Origin: Arabidopsis thaliana
Taxonomy: Eukaryota > Streptophyta > Magnoliopsida > Brassicales > Brassicaceae
Direction: 5' to 3'
NCBI RefSeq assembly: GCF_000001735.4
Contig: NC_003074.8
Location: 496,101 to 560,100 of the forward strand
DNA: 64,000 bases
In this document: piece by piece, positions 1-11,992 of the stretch
How the letters are laid out: each line of letters starts with the position of its first letter
How positions within the stretch are numbered: position 1 is the first letter of the stretch
Translations under genes and position numbers: made by a program
Notes under the pieces: model-generated
Seen by the model: only the letters and a program-made list of their open reading frames with translations
What the model was told of the DNA's origin: nothing
Database searches by the model: none

Positions 1-78
1 TTGTTGAAAGCTATTTAATCAATCTTCTGGTTTTTCAAAAGGGTTTCAAAAGTCACCTCTGCATTTTGTTTCTTTTTA

Positions 79-2672
79 TCACCTGAACCACCATCTCTGA
101 ACGGCACTGACCGGAGTATTCAAGAAAGGAGCGTAACGTTGGATAATCGGAGTCACCGTCCTCCCTATTCTGCTCCACGTGCTCTGGTGGTAACCAGCTG
201 TTACCGGTGCTTGATACATCAGCTTCAATAGCTGCCACCAAAATAACAAAACTCAGTTCATGAGAACAACTCTCAAGATCCAACCAACAATCCTGCAAAC
301 AACCTAGTAGATCTTTGTTTTAGGAAGAATATGAGGAAAAGGTTTTTGAACTTGACAGATTTTATAACAAGAACACAAGATTTTTAACCAAAAAAAAACA
401 AAACACAGTTCTCATTACTATCCTGATGGTCTTAGCCCATGTAACACTTTCAGTGACAGAAGATCATCAAAGCAACAAAAAAGGTGTTATTACGGAAATG
501 ATTCTTCCTATATGTTCACTTGGATCAAATTAAACAAAGAAAACAGGGGTTCTACTTGGGAATGTTGAGCCATCACAAAGAACTGATGACTACAACCAAA
601 AGATGATACGTACCTGCCAGTACATGAACGTCTGTATAATGTTACGTTGCCATCTGCAGTAAGTAAAATGACAATTTTGTTCAGATAAGTGAAACCAGCT
701 AATGCAAAGCTGGGAACTTAGTGAGAATATAAACTTAAGTGCGAAAATAAACTATTATCGCTTCTAACAGGTTCAAAGAGCTTACGAGAGCAGAGAGATA
801 ATCAGAAGGAAGCCAATGGCTATCTCAGCCTGCGATGACAAGATGTTGAGGGTAGTAGTGTTTGACTCCACCCACACACAAGGGTCTTCCAAGTACTTTC
901 TGATAACCATTACAGAACAAGACACATGTACAACATAAGCATCAGTAAGAATCCACACATGGAACCTACTACTACATTCAAACCTGCTAATCAGCTCGAT
1001 GCACCTACCTGTATATAGTGGACCGACCAAAGTTACGCCTCAAGAACTTGGCTACTTGTTCAAGTGCCCGGCACAAGATGGGAATCAAAGCAACTGCAAC
1101 AGATTGATAATGAGACTAGTCATAAGAATGTACGTGATTTGAAGACATTCACAAAAGAGTTTTCAATAAATTCTTACACTTGAGACAGAGATGTGAAGTG
1201 ACGAATGTAAGGCAGTAGATGAAGTAGATGAAATCCTTTGCTGCCACAATTGATTGAAAATAAACTTGCAGCCCTTGCATATTCCATGCCCTTGGCCTCT
1301 GCAGATTATAAAATTACAATTCATAAGTAACAAAAATTTCGCATTGCATGATCACTAGAGAGAAAGAAAACATGAAATTCACATGGCGTACCCCGTATAA
1401 GGAGTATAAGGAATATAGAGATGAGCATGCAGTTCCCATGAAAGATAGACGATAAGCCCTATTTGAGAGGTTCTTTGGTATTAGAGGTAGCACTGCCAGC
1501 ACAGCTATAACAAAAACCTGCAAAAATGTAATGGATTTAGAGACATGAAACGGGAGATAAGTTACGTGAAGCATTCCAGACAAAAAAGCATTTGTCACAT
1601 CTAGTTCATGTCTAAGTACACAACAAAGATTCAGCAAGACAGGAGAACATAAAGACAGACAATACACTATGCACCATCTCATTACTGTCCGTGAAGTTAA
1701 GGAGTGAACAGCAGATTGCAACAACAATCCCAACTCACAGGGCTAACAAGAGCTAGATCTTTTTATTAAACTTGTGCAATAAGAGGAAGAAACTGCAACT
1801 GAAAAACTTTATCTTACCCAAGCATTGACTGAAAACTGAATCGTCTGCTCATCCCAGCGCATTGAACTTGGGGTTGCACCAGTCGTAGCAGATGGCCCAG
1901 AGGTTCGAGGAACCGATCCTGAGGCACACAATTAGGTAAGTTTTTGGTAGTAATAAGAAAAGCTCATTTGAGTTCAAGAATATATCAGACAAAGAAAGTT
2001 GACCTGAGTTCCGTGAACGAACTTGTTCATTTGCATTAGAAGATGCAGTTGAAGATGCAGATGTAGCAGTTGGCCTGGCAGATTGTGAAGACGAAGATGA
2101 AGTCGACATAGGCTCCACAACAAGATCAGGATCCTGCAAAAAAGAAGGACATGGCAAGCACCCTAGATTTAGAAACAAATCCAGATTACATCTTCATAGG
2201 GAAGAGCAAAGATGAACAACACGAAGGCTTCACATATTATAAACAGGACCTAACGAATATTCAATGAAAAGCCCTACCCTCCGCTTAATAACCTAATCAC
2301 GAGGAGATTCGGACCCAAGGACTAAGCAATTTAGCAGAAAGAACATCAACAACCACACTTGTAAAACCTAAGATTCAAAGTCCACACTAAATCCCCAAAT
2401 CAGTAGCGCACACAACACAAAGTCAAACTCGAAACTCAAAGTAATGAAGAAAATGGATAAGCAAATTCAAGAGTAGGGAAGATAGTAGTAAGTACGATGT
2501 AGCGTTGGTAGAATTTGCGCTTGAAATGGTCGACGACCTCGGGACGAGAAGCCATGTGAGGAGGGATGAGGATATTGGACCAGTAATCGGCCCATCGAGC
2601 GTCGTTTTCGTAGTCGAAGGCAGCCGCCGCAATTTTCTTCAACCGCTGGGAATCTTCGCCGCCTTCCGCCAT
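79..2672 (-). CDS. TMEM33/Pom33-like multi-pass membrane protein (probable At3g02420)
   Basis: Nine exons on the minus strand can be joined in frame: about 2672-2496, then pieces near 2133-2007, 1920-1817, 1522-1396, 1290-1172, 1102-1010, 895-788, 655-617, and a last exon from about 232 to the TGA at 79-81. The start is the ATG of MAEGGEDSQR. An earlier in-frame codon exists but lies upstream of the likely leader. The N-terminal 60 residues are hydrophilic (NDARWADYWSNILIPP). A Ser/Thr/Ala-rich linker follows, then at least three hydrophobic segments (VFVIAVLAVLPLIP, IYFIYCLTFVTSHLCL, IAIGFLLIISLLS). The C-terminal tail (QAPVTAGYHQSTWSR) ends in a basic, aromatic helix. The order of segments and the tail resemble the TMEM33/Pom33 family of ER and nuclear-envelope proteins. 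That assignment is inference from pattern only. Exon joins are well supported by frame and GT-AG sites; the function is uncertain. Confidence 0.72.
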
Positions 2673-3259
2673 GGATGAGATCGCCGGAGAGAGAGATTTG
2701 GATTCGACTTTTTTTGTATGGGTTTTGTTTCTTTGGTCCACTTTTCCTATACTTTACTTACTACTAGTATCTGTGGACTTTTGCAAGAGCGACGACGTTT
2801 TGGCAATCAGTTGTTTATGATATTTAATATAAAAATAACTACAACTTTGCAAAAGACTGGAAACTTTGAGGGTTTGTATGCAATTTATCCAAAGAAAGAA
2901 AATGAACAAAACAGAGCATTGGGAAAGAAACCCTAAATCGTGAGAACAGAGAAGGACTAGCGTGCGAAGAACAAGCAGAATATGACACAGTTATATCTAG
3001 CTCAATCACTGTTTTCAGCATTATGTTCTATCTTGTTAAAAGCTTTAAAAAGTCTTGTATTATTTGTCGTGTATAATGTTGTTTATCGTACAAGTTAACT
3101 GAACAGAGAGATTACTTAAATACAGACAGTCCACTATGCGTAAACTAAGTTATCATTAGCTGTTTCTATATCGTAGCATCTATAAAAAAACATCATCATC
3201 ATTATCTTCACCAATATCAATCCAACGATCGAAACCTGAAAAGAATCAAAACTAAAAAG
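2673..3259. promoter_or_regulatory. Divergent intergenic region between the TMEM33-like gene and DMP5
   Basis: This 587-base spacer lies between two genes transcribed away from each other, so it should hold both promoters. The DMP5 side is AT-rich, with a CATCATCATCATTATC stretch just upstream of the coding region. No further gene is visible. The short ORFs here have no recognisable composition or domain. Confidence 0.5.
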
Positions 3260-3919
3260 ATGTCTGCCCTTCGGCTAAGAAACGCAAACACTCCGGCTCC
3301 GGAGCTCGACGAGTTATCCGATCAGACACCGTCAGAATCCCGGGTGCTCAAGAGACAGATGTCAATGTCTCAGCGAGCCATGTCAAACACCCTGACGTCA
3401 GCAGCCAATCTCTCAAACCTACTCCCAACGGGAACACTCCTCGCGTTTCAACTCCTAACGCCGGTTTTCACTTCAAACGGCGTTTGCGACCACGCAACGC
3501 GTTTCCTAACCGCCGTTCTCCTTTTCCTCTTAGCCGCGTCTTGCTTCGTCAGCTCCTTTACCGATAGCGTTAAAGCCGACGATGGAACTATCTACTTCGG
3601 TTTCGTAACGTTCAAAGGCATGTGGGTCGTTGACTATCCTGACCCGTCCGGGTTAGGTTTACCCGATTTAGCCAAATATCGGATGCGGTTCGTTGATTGG
3701 ATCCACGCTACGTTGTCGGTTTTAGTGTTTGGAGCGGTTGCGTTGAGAGACAAGTATATAACTGATTGCTTTTATCCGTCGCCGGAGGCAGAGACGAAAC
3801 ATGTCTTGGACATTGTTCCGGTGGGTGTTGGGGTTATGTGTAGCCTTTTGTTTATGGTTTTTCCGGCGAGACGCCACGGAATTGGATATCTTGTTACCGG
3901 TAGCGTAGATCGCCGATGA
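3260..3919 (+). CDS. DMP5: DUF679 membrane protein DMP5
   Basis: Intronless 219-residue protein of the plant-specific DUF679/DMP family. These small four-helix membrane proteins sit in the ER, tonoplast or vesicles and are linked to membrane remodelling; other members act in senescence or gamete fusion. After a hydrophilic N-terminus of about 50 residues come four hydrophobic segments: near 55-72 (GTLLAFQLLTPVF), 82-101 (FLTAVLLFLLAASCFVSSF), 147-164 (HATLSVLVFGAVAL) and 186-203 (VPVGVGVMCSLLFMVF). The loop between helices 2 and 3 carries the family pattern YFGFVTFKGMWVVD. The family's usual length is about 200-240 residues, so the gene looks complete. It faces TBL20 tail to tail. The family call is confident. 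The member number (DMP5, At3g02430) is from memory. Confidence 0.93.
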   Translation: MSALRLRNANTPAPELDELSDQTPSESRVLKRQMSMSQRAMSNTLTSAANLSNLLPTGTLLAFQLLTPVFTSNGVCDHATRFLTAVLLFLLAASCFVSSFTDSVKADDGTIYFGFVTFKGMWVVDYPDPSGLGLPDLAKYRMRFVDWIHATLSVLVFGAVALRDKYITDCFYPSPEAETKHVLDIVPVGVGVMCSLLFMVFPARRHGIGYLVTGSVDRR

Positions 3920-4419
3920 TTTATAATTAAAACCAATTTAGAAACGGTAGCGTTTGCATGGTGGGTTGACTATTTTCGTTTGTTTTCTTGTTTGTAAAGT
4001 TGTATAATTTGTATATATACGTTATGACCATTATTCTTTTTATTAAACTAATAAATTTTAATTTTGTGTCAAATATATATAATTTTCCTAATTCAAATAG
4101 ACTTTATTTATTTGAATTCTAAAATCATTGCATGGACTTTTTGATGTAAAATACATTAATGTATGTACGGTTGACATGTTACTTGGAAAACGTTGACTAT
4201 TTTACTTCATTTGTACCATAAACTTATATTAGATCCATATCATTAAATATTCAATGTGTTAATTAAGATCTGAAATTACTTAAAAGCTTATATCTGATTA
4301 TGAAAACCGTGCCAAAAAGGGAAGAGATCTTTCTAAATACCACATCGTAACCAAACATACTCGTATATAATTACAAATGAACAAAAAGGGTTTAACTGAG
4401 AAAATTTAGATTCTACGTA
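3920..4419. other. Convergent 3' spacer between DMP5 and TBL20
   Basis: AT-rich spacer of 500 bases between the converging DMP5 and TBL20 genes. It should hold both 3' UTRs and their poly(A) signals. No gene, repeat or element is apparent. Confidence 0.5.
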
Positions 4420-6153
4420 CTAGTATTTTAATCTCTTTAAATCTCTATTTTTCAACATGTCTAGTAAAAAATCGTTCCATGAATCAATTGGACCTGGCAA
4501 ACACCAATGTACACAATCATTATACAAGATAACTTTATCTTCTCGTTTATGTCCGAATCTGCTCGGATGTCCATCTGGTCTTAACAACATCATCTGTGTG
4601 ACATCTAGTAATCTCAAATTTAATCCGTCATTTCTGTTTTTGTCTCTGTTTGCAATGCGAAATTCATCGAGTTGAATGCTGTGTGTCTCTAGATTCATAC
4701 CATCTAACTCTGTCTCATTGCTCCTATATAAACACAAAAGAAACCCAAAGGAATATATAGACGTTTCTATTAGGATGTGACGAATGAAAACTCAAACAAC
4801 AACAAAAAAAACACAAAACTCATAATATTAAAGTATTCTAGAAGAAACTAATATTTTAGAAAATGTCGGATGAACAATGTATACCTATATGGTCGCGTTT
4901 TCAAGCAATTTCCACCTTTGTCCCATTCTCCACCTTCGAAATGTGAAGGAGCAAATGTCCTCAGAAACACTTCTCCTTTAAAATTCTCTAATCCAAGAAT
5001 TGTCTTGAATGTTGTTCTCAATGCTCTTCTATACGCGAAATGTGCCCCGACATTTCTGACTCCGGGAATGTAGCAATACAAACATCCTATCCTTTTTTGT
5101 TTGTCGAAAAGGAAGAGTGGTCGGAAAAACCATTGTCCAGATGAGATGATTATGTAATCGAACTCACCGATTTGGGAAGCCCAAGTAGGGTCAGGTTCGT
5201 CGAGGTAGAGATTGTAGAATGAATTAGGACCTGTCGGACCGGTTTCCGTTTCTTCAGCGCGAACCAAATGTGTTGTCCAAAATGTGGCGATCGTGAAGTT
5301 GTACGTTTTGTATTTCCATCGTTGGAAATTAAACTCCTGTTGTGAGTCACCCTCAGGATGTTCCACCTGAAATTAATATCTAAACCAAGGTTACTTTTGC
5401 ATCAAGTAATGTATTAAACGAGTAAGTATTGTCATAAAATAAATAAAAAAGTTGGATAAGCATTGAGAGAATTGGTACCCGAGAGAGTAGGCAGATCAAA
5501 GACTGAACGTGGTTTCTGCTAACGGAGTCACCAACGAACGCCATTCTTGTTCCTCTAACTATTTCCAGAAACTCGTAAGGATCAAACAGAGGGAGATCAC
5601 ATTCTTTAGGTTTCCATCTCCATTTCATGAAACCTAAATCAGGTCTTCCATACTTGATGCAGTTTTGGTGTTCGTGTATCGCCCTGCATGTCGTGTTTGT
5701 GTAGTACGGGGCTTTAGGGTTTGGGATCCACTCGCCGGAGAATATATCGCATTTACGTTTTCTCTTTTTCCGGCGGTGCTCTTTCTTAGGAGTTACTTGA
5801 TGATGACCATTCGATGATGAGATGGATAGACGATCATTGTTATGCAAAGATGATGACTTGGGATCATGATATGTGTCGTCGTAATCATTATCATACGACG
5901 ATGGTTCTGAATCTTCTGTCTTATAACTATCTGATGATGATGATGAATGGTTATACCTAGATGGAGAAGATATTGCCGACGACGATGATGAATTCGATAA
6001 ATGTTTGTATGTTGATGTTGAATAATAGAGAGGATAACCAAAAAAGAGATAAAGGATTGGAGCTATCGTAAGTAGAATAAGAGGAAATATCACTAGTCCT
6101 ATTCGTAACTTTGTCGCAGGAAGTTCCATCTCCTTCTTCCGAGAAAGTATCAT
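4420..6153 (-). CDS. TBL20: Trichome birefringence-like polysaccharide O-acetyltransferase (TBL20)
   Basis: Three exons (6153-5479, 5366-4885, 4723-4420) join in frame to 486 residues. The protein is a type II Golgi membrane protein of the TBL/DUF231 family, which transfers acetyl groups to cell-wall polysaccharides. A short cytoplasmic N-terminus is followed by one membrane anchor near residues 18-37 ([20 protein letters not shown]). A long low-complexity Ser/His/Asp/Tyr stem then leads to the TBL domain starting [11 protein letters not shown]. The catalytic GDS motif is visible as [11 protein letters not shown], and the C-terminal DxxH motif as [16 protein letters not shown]. Family length is typically 400-500 residues. 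The GDS Ser with the DxxH Asp and His would form the catalytic triad. Related TBLs modify xylan or mannan; the substrate of this one cannot be told from sequence. Symbol TBL20 (At3g02440) from memory. Confidence 0.93.
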
Positions 6154-6306
6154 TTAAAAACAGAAAAAGAATAGTTTTGGGATTTCTGTTTTATGTTCAA
6201 TGGATGAGAGAGATGTTTGGAAGAATTTCGATTATTGGATTAGCATCAAACAAGGTTACCAATTGATTGGGACATTGCTAAAAAAAAAAAACGAATGAGT
6301 CGTTTG

Positions 6307-6337
<31 letters not shown>

Positions 6338-6775
6338 AGTAGAATGTTATAAAATATTAGATAGGTTAACTATCATATCTTTCTGATTGATATACACGAT
6401 TTTAAGGCAGATAAGGATATTGTGTAGTAGTTTGTAGTTAGGATTATACTGTAGATCATATATTTTAGAAATTTTGTTTAGCATTTATTCGAGATTTTAG
6501 ATATTATATTTCAAAGTGTATGCCTTTAATTAGATACCAAATATGTCGAATGGCTTAGGATTACTTCTCTTTAAGTATAAGAAGATCGTTTTAAAAGAGC
6601 AATTTAGGTTAATAATATATCTAAGAGATTTGTCAAATTGGAAGGTACTACGAACCAAAAAGCAATTGACTTTGCAATGTAAACACACAAAAAAACGTAC
6701 ATTTCCAAAAATTTCAGATACAAAGAAACTTGGTATCAATGGATTTGCTCTCTAACCGGTCTGTCTTGGTTTGGT
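6154..6775. promoter_or_regulatory. Spacer with TBL20 promoter, (TA)n tract and FTSHi3 3' end
   Basis: The region lies upstream of TBL20 and downstream of FTSHi3; both genes are on the minus strand. It contains a pure TA tract at about 6307-6333 and is otherwise AT-rich. Two short ORFs on opposite strands overlap at about 6530-6755, but they are complementary shadows of each other with no domain signal. Confidence 0.5.
6307..6333. repeat. (TA)n microsatellite
   Basis: About 13 uninterrupted TA units in the TBL20 upstream region. Such tracts are usually length-variable between accessions. Confidence 0.95.
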
Positions 6776-8930
6776 TTAGCTGAGAGTTTGATAACCTAAC
6801 GGTCCTTGTAAACCGTCTTGATCTGGTCCGTTTCTTCTAGCCAAAGATGGCATCCATGGGAACATCTTGCTGAGTTCATTTCCTAACGTCCTTGGCCTCG
6901 CTTCCTTATCATTGATCCCGAACTTCGCTCTCTCTATAGCTTCCATTATATCTTCCCGTGCCACCGCTTCTCCGCCTGAAAACAATCAAGAAATCGCTAG
7001 TGTCTGTTAAGCCAAAAACCGCAGCTTCATCCCAAAAGATCAAACCTGGGAAGCAACCAGATCGAATAACTACTTAAATCAAGAAAGGGCTGTTAAAAGA
7101 TCACTTAAAGACTGACCTCTACGAGCAGCAAGCAATGCAGCTTCATTGACAATATTGGCGAGATCAGCACCTACAAATCCGGGAGTTAAAGAAGCAACCA
7201 GATCACATATGAGAAATGCATCTTCTTCTAAAGGAACGTCTCTCAGATGTATGGCCAAGATTTTCCGACGGCCTTCTTGGTCTGGTTCTGCAACCAAAAC
7301 TTTTCTAGAGAACCTTCCAGGCCGACAAAGAGCCGAGTCTAACGCTTCTGGTCGGTTAGTTGCTGCAATTACAATGACTTTCGTGTCTGACTCGAATCCA
7401 TCCATCTCAGTAAGCAACTACAAAGGAAGTATATCAGCAATGGAGTCTACATGGTTAAAAGGGTACTAAATGTTGATTCTTTACCTGGTTTAACGTCTGG
7501 TCACGTTCATCGTTGAAACTCCTACCGCGTTTTCCTCCAACCGCATCAAGCTCATCAATGAATATAATGGAAGGTGAGTTTTTCCTTGCTGCATTGAAAA
7601 GATCTCTGATTCGCGCTGCGCCTCTTCCAACAAACAATTCAACAAACTCACTAGCGGAGACAGAGAAAAATGGAACTCCCGCTTCTCCAGCTACAGCCCG
7701 AGCCAACAAGGTTTTACCGGTCCCTGGTGGACCGACCAAAAGCACACCTCTCGGTAATCTTGCTCCTAGTTTTTTGTAGTTTATACTTCCTTGAAGACAT
7801 GAGACTATCTACAAAGAAAAACAGAACACATGGAGGTTGGACTTCAAACTTAATTCTATAAACGTTGCATTTACGTATCTTTTTACCTCCACGAGCTCGT
7901 CTTTAGCAGAATCAACACCCTCAACATCATCGAAGCCAACAGTGGGATTTTTAGACCGTCGTTTCTTCGCAGGGCTGTTAGATGCTGAGAGTTGCCGATA
8001 AAGAAGCCACATAAGAGGTGTCAAAGGAATCCACAGAGAGATGATTGTTATCAAAGTAGTTCTCATTGACATCAATGCGGATTGAGGAGCTGAACTATAA
8101 GTAATGCCTTTCTCTCTCATTAAACTAAGAAGAAACTTCTCATCATGATCGACTTTTCTTGTCACATACTTCCACACAGGAGGCAAAGCTCGAACCTTTC
8201 GCGGAGTATCGTCTTTCGTAACAGCTTCTGTCACTGTGCCGCCATCAATTTGGATTGCCGGATCTTCTAAAGTTTCAGACTTGTGAACATCATCAACAAC
8301 CTCAACATTCTCATCAGTGTTGTAATAGATTCGACGTGAGCCTTCTTCGAGCAAAACCTTTGAAACAGAACCACCTCGAAGATTCGTAACGAAATCTGAG
8401 TAAGGAACAATGGATGGGGACGGAACAGCAGTTAACCTCAAGAACAAATAACACAGTCCAAAGATTAAAGCCACACCGGTGGACAAGATCACTCTTTTGA
8501 GATTCTTTTTCAAAAAATATCGAAAATCTTCCATTGATGCTCTGAAATCAAATCTGCCAAGTCTCATTCTCACTAATCGTAATCTAGGTCGAAGCCTAAG
8601 AGAAAACCTTCTTCTCTTCCCTTTGTTTCTACCATTTTCACCAATACGAGTCTCCTTATCTCCGTAATCACCAGTCACAAGTCGCTTAATCTCGCTATTA
8701 CAAGAAAATCTATTACGAGAATCGCCATGAACTCTAATAACCCCTAATCTGGTTTCACCAATTTCCATAAACCCACCAAGTCTCCTGCAACTAAACGATT
8801 GAGTCCTGATTCTAGAGACACAAACATTAAGCTCACTACTCCTCGAAGACACCTTTCTATTAAATTTCTCCGGAGAATAACCTCCATTGAATCTAAATCG
8901 ATTGCTACAAAGAACATTGAAAGTAGCCAT
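6776..8930 (-). CDS. FTSHI3: FtsH-like AAA ATPase lacking protease site (FTSHi3)
   Basis: Four exons (8930-7887, 7808-7485, 7417-7117, 6975-6776) give 622 residues in a continuous frame. A Ser/Arg-rich N-terminus looks like a chloroplast transit peptide. Two hydrophobic segments follow ([18 protein letters not shown] and [19 protein letters not shown]), flanking a soluble loop as in FtsH. The AAA module has Walker A (GPPGTGKT), Walker B ([11 protein letters not shown]), the second region of homology ([18 protein letters not shown]) and the lid ([17 protein letters not shown]). The protein ends about 65 residues after the lid begins the last exon. There is no HEXXH zinc-binding motif and no M41 peptidase domain. 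This matches the FtsHi class of inactive plastid FtsH proteins, thought to work in envelope import-motor or chaperone complexes. Symbol FTSHi3 (At3g02450) from memory. Confidence 0.92.
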
Positions 8931-9978
8931 GGATTCTCTATCCTGGAATCCGAATCATGCGTTGATCATTCTTGTGCAAAAATCCTAAGAAAACCGACCA
9001 AGCGCAAGAGTAGACGAACGTGTCATACAAGTGAAGAAGATTGGAATTAGAAAGGCTTTCGTCTTCAAGCTGATGACTCTGTTAAATTGAAAGGATAAGA
9101 AGAGTTCGCAAAAGCTCTTTTTTGGTTGACAGATAAAAAACAAAACACAGAACAGGAAAAACTGTATGAATAAGCATTGGGCATTATAAATCGAGTCATG
9201 GCCTCATGGGCCTTTTAGCTATTGGGCTATCTTTCATTTTGGGCTTATTTTAAAAAATAGGTTACTGATTTTTTTGAATTGGTATAATTAATTTGACGCC
9301 TATATATATATATATACCCAATTAAATTGTTTTGTTCCTAAAACTTTATGAATCATAAATTCATAATCGTCGTGATAAAGCCTCTAATTACCCAAAATCG
9401 TGCTCAATTTAGAAAATAGAATCTTTTAGTTGTCACCAAACTTAGCAAGTTGGCATAACCACCATTTAATCATAATAATACTCTCTCGACGGCGTCGTTT
9501 CGTGCTGGCTTCACTTGAATTATTATTTTTCTGGCTGGACTCATATTTTCTCCGGCAAGGAAAAAAGAAAAACATCACTTTCTTCAAGCGGATGAAAAAT
9601 TCAAAGATTGAGTCACCACCACCATAGTAATATACGCGTATGAGTTCCCAGATGTGATCTCCATCCAACGTTGTATTTCTTTCGTTTTGGTTATCTTCTT
9701 CGGTTCCATCGAATTCCAACAATTCCCATCGAGGAATTTGGTTACGAATCTTTTGATCTGACTAAACCTAGGTGAGTTTTAATTTCTCCTGGATTTTTTA
9801 CGATCACGTTTCTGCTGATTATGATTACTGGTTACAGTTTTTGGACGATCGACGTTACTAGATTTAGGATTTTACTTTGAGAACCTGTTTATACTTTGAT
9901 GGTATAAATTTCACTATTGGGATATATTGGTCTATGATTGTGTCATTAGGGAGCTTGATCACAAGGAGACTGAAACCA
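8931..9978. promoter_or_regulatory. Divergent region FTSHi3 / RabGAP with the RabGAP leader
   Basis: The interval separates two divergently transcribed genes. Several TGGGCC/TGGGCT (site II type) elements lie at about 9180-9240, and a short TA tract at about 9300-9316. The RabGAP 5' UTR seems to begin near 9500-9700. It contains an intron from about 9771 (CCTAG|GTGAGT) to about 9949 (CATTAG). The ORFs on both strands at 9426-9722 overlap each other in this leader and are not convincing genes. Confidence 0.45.
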
Positions 9979-10005
9979 ATGCTAGGAGGAGTCTCTTCAG
10001 GTTAG
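9979..10005 (+). CDS. Upstream ORF of the RabGAP gene (8 residues)
   Basis: An ATG in the last leader exon opens an eight-residue ORF (MLGGVSSG) that stops at TAG, four bases before the main ATG at 10010. Such a close uORF would require leaky scanning or reinitiation to reach the main start. It is seen directly in the sequence. Translation of the uORF is inference. Confidence 0.5.
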   Translation: MLGGVSSG

Positions 10006-10009
10006 TAGA

Positions 10010-11992
10010 ATGAGTAGAAAAAGAACGGAAAATGGCAGTGAATCAGGACCAGCCACTTCTCATGTTCCTGTGGATAGATTCGGGTTTCTCAAGCAAGAAC
10101 ATGCCAATTCGCCTGAGCGTTTTAGCAAGTCTAAAACTACATCATCCACTGATCATGACAGGTATGTCCTGAGGGAGCGAATAATTTTAAAAGAATATGA
10201 TTGAGAGAGTGAGAGTGTGTTTTTGTTGTTGGCTATCTATAGAGAGGAGAGAAAGGTGAGAAAATGGAGGAAGATGATTGGGGTTGGAGGGAGTGATTGG
10301 AAGCATTATGTTAGGAGAAAACCTAATGTTGTCAGAAGGCGTATACGAAAAGGGATCCCTGATTGCTTACGAGGTCTTGTTTGGCAGTTAATCTCAGGAA
10401 GTCGAGACCTTTTGCTTATGAATCCTGGTGTTTATGAGGTAATCTTCGCCGTTTATATCCTTACATTGTTTCTTCTCTGAGTCATATTCTGATCATCTAT
10501 CGATTTTCCTATGAAGCAATTGGTGATTTATGAAACATCTGCATCAGAGCTTGATATCATTCGAGACATATCCCGTACTTTCCCATCACATGTTTTCTTT
10601 CAGAAGAGACATGGACCTGGGCAAAGATCCTTGTACAATGTCCTTAAGGCATACTCAGTTTATGACAGAGATGTCGGATATGTTCAGGTCTATCCTCTAG
10701 ATATTTCCCTTGTTTCCCATTTTTCTTTCTTTTAGTATGGGACTAAGATTCATGATTCTAATATCTGCAGGGGATGGGGTTTATAGCCGGTTTGTTGCTT
10801 CTCTATATGAGCGAAGAAGATGCCTTCTGGTTATTAGTTGCATTACTTAAAGGAGCTGTTCATGCTCCAATGGAAGGACTGTATCATGTGAGTCTTTTAA
10901 TTATTAGAAGATTGCAAGAAAATGTTGTATAGTTGAATGAAACAAAAAGAGTATTTTCTGCGTGAGTTAGAGTTTGTGACCACGTTTTAAAAAAGTTCTC
11001 TGTAGATTAAGTTTATAACGATTCTGGTGAGAGTTTTTCGTCATTGATTATGAATCAACTATCCAATTTAAAAGGCTACTGTATAGTTCGTTCCTTGATT
11101 TAACAAGGTAATGTCTTTGCCGCACATTTCATCTATTTCTTAAGAGTCAGTGGTTTGTGTGTAATGTAGGCAGGGCTTCCCCTTGTACAGCAATACCTGT
11201 TTCAGTTAGAAAGCTTGGTAAAAGAGCTAATTCCGAAGCTCGGAGAACATTTTACTCAAGAAATGATTAATCCGAGTATGTATGCAAGTCAATGGTTCAT
11301 CACCGTCTTCTCATACTCATTTCCTTTCCCTTTGGCTCTACGGATATGGGATGTGTTTCTCTCCGAGGTAACTAAATGCGCATCCTTAAAATCTCTTTAA
11401 CGTTTGTTGTGATCAAAGTTTCATTCTGTTATCTTCTATGGTCATTGTTTCTTAAGGGTGTTAAAATCGTGTTCAAAGTGGGCTTAGCATTGCTCAAGTA
11501 TTGCCAAGATGAGTTGGTGAGTGAGGTTTATTTACGAGCTGTAAGTTAATTTCGCAAAACCAACCTTTTTAAAAAAATTAACTCTGCAGGTAAAGTTACC
11601 GTTTGAGAAACTAATACATGCTCTGAAAACTTTCCCGGAAGACGCAATGAATCCGGATACCTTGCTTCCATTGGCTTACTCTATCAAGGTTCTCTTTCGT
11701 TTTCGAAAAGTTAATGTTCTGGTAAAATTTCCATGATAACTCGGGAGAGATATGAAAGAATCAGATTCTCGATATCGACATGATTAACTTGATAGATAAT
11801 TTAATCTTACTTGTAGTGATTAATTGAGGGCATTGATGTTGTTAAATCTGATGGTATACTTGAAAAACGCTCTCAGCTTTCTTGAATAATCAACAACTGT
11901 GTTTTTTTGTTTGTTCATGGCAGGTATCAAAGCGTTTGGAAGAACTGACACTGGAGTATCAGAAGACTAATGCCAAACCGGTTCAACCGTAG
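10010..11992 (+). CDS. TBC-domain Rab GTPase-activating protein
   Basis: Eight exons (10010-10161, about 10242-10439, 10517-10687, 10771-10887, 11170-11367, 11457-11516, 11590-11687, 11924-11992) give a protein of about 350 residues. It is an Ypt/Rab GAP of the TBC family, which speeds GTP hydrolysis by Rab proteins in membrane traffic. The TBC domain starts at RIRKGIPDCLRGLVWQLI. The arginine finger is in the IxxDxxR motif (IIRDISRTFPSH) and the glutamine finger in YxQ (DVGYVQ). The downstream blocks FITVFSYSFPFPLALRIWD and KLPFEKLIHALK are also typical. Both catalytic fingers are present, so an active GAP is expected. The short hydrophilic N-terminus (about 50 residues) carries no other domain. 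It is a close relative of the Arabidopsis PAM1-type protein on chromosome 5 (from memory; probable At3g02460). The Rab partner is unknown. Confidence 0.92.

Noticed and set aside
9426-9722. 98-codon minus-strand ORF upstream of the RabGAP gene
   Set aside because: It lies over the RabGAP leader, its lower half is low-complexity, and a plus-strand ORF covers the same bases. Neither looks coding.
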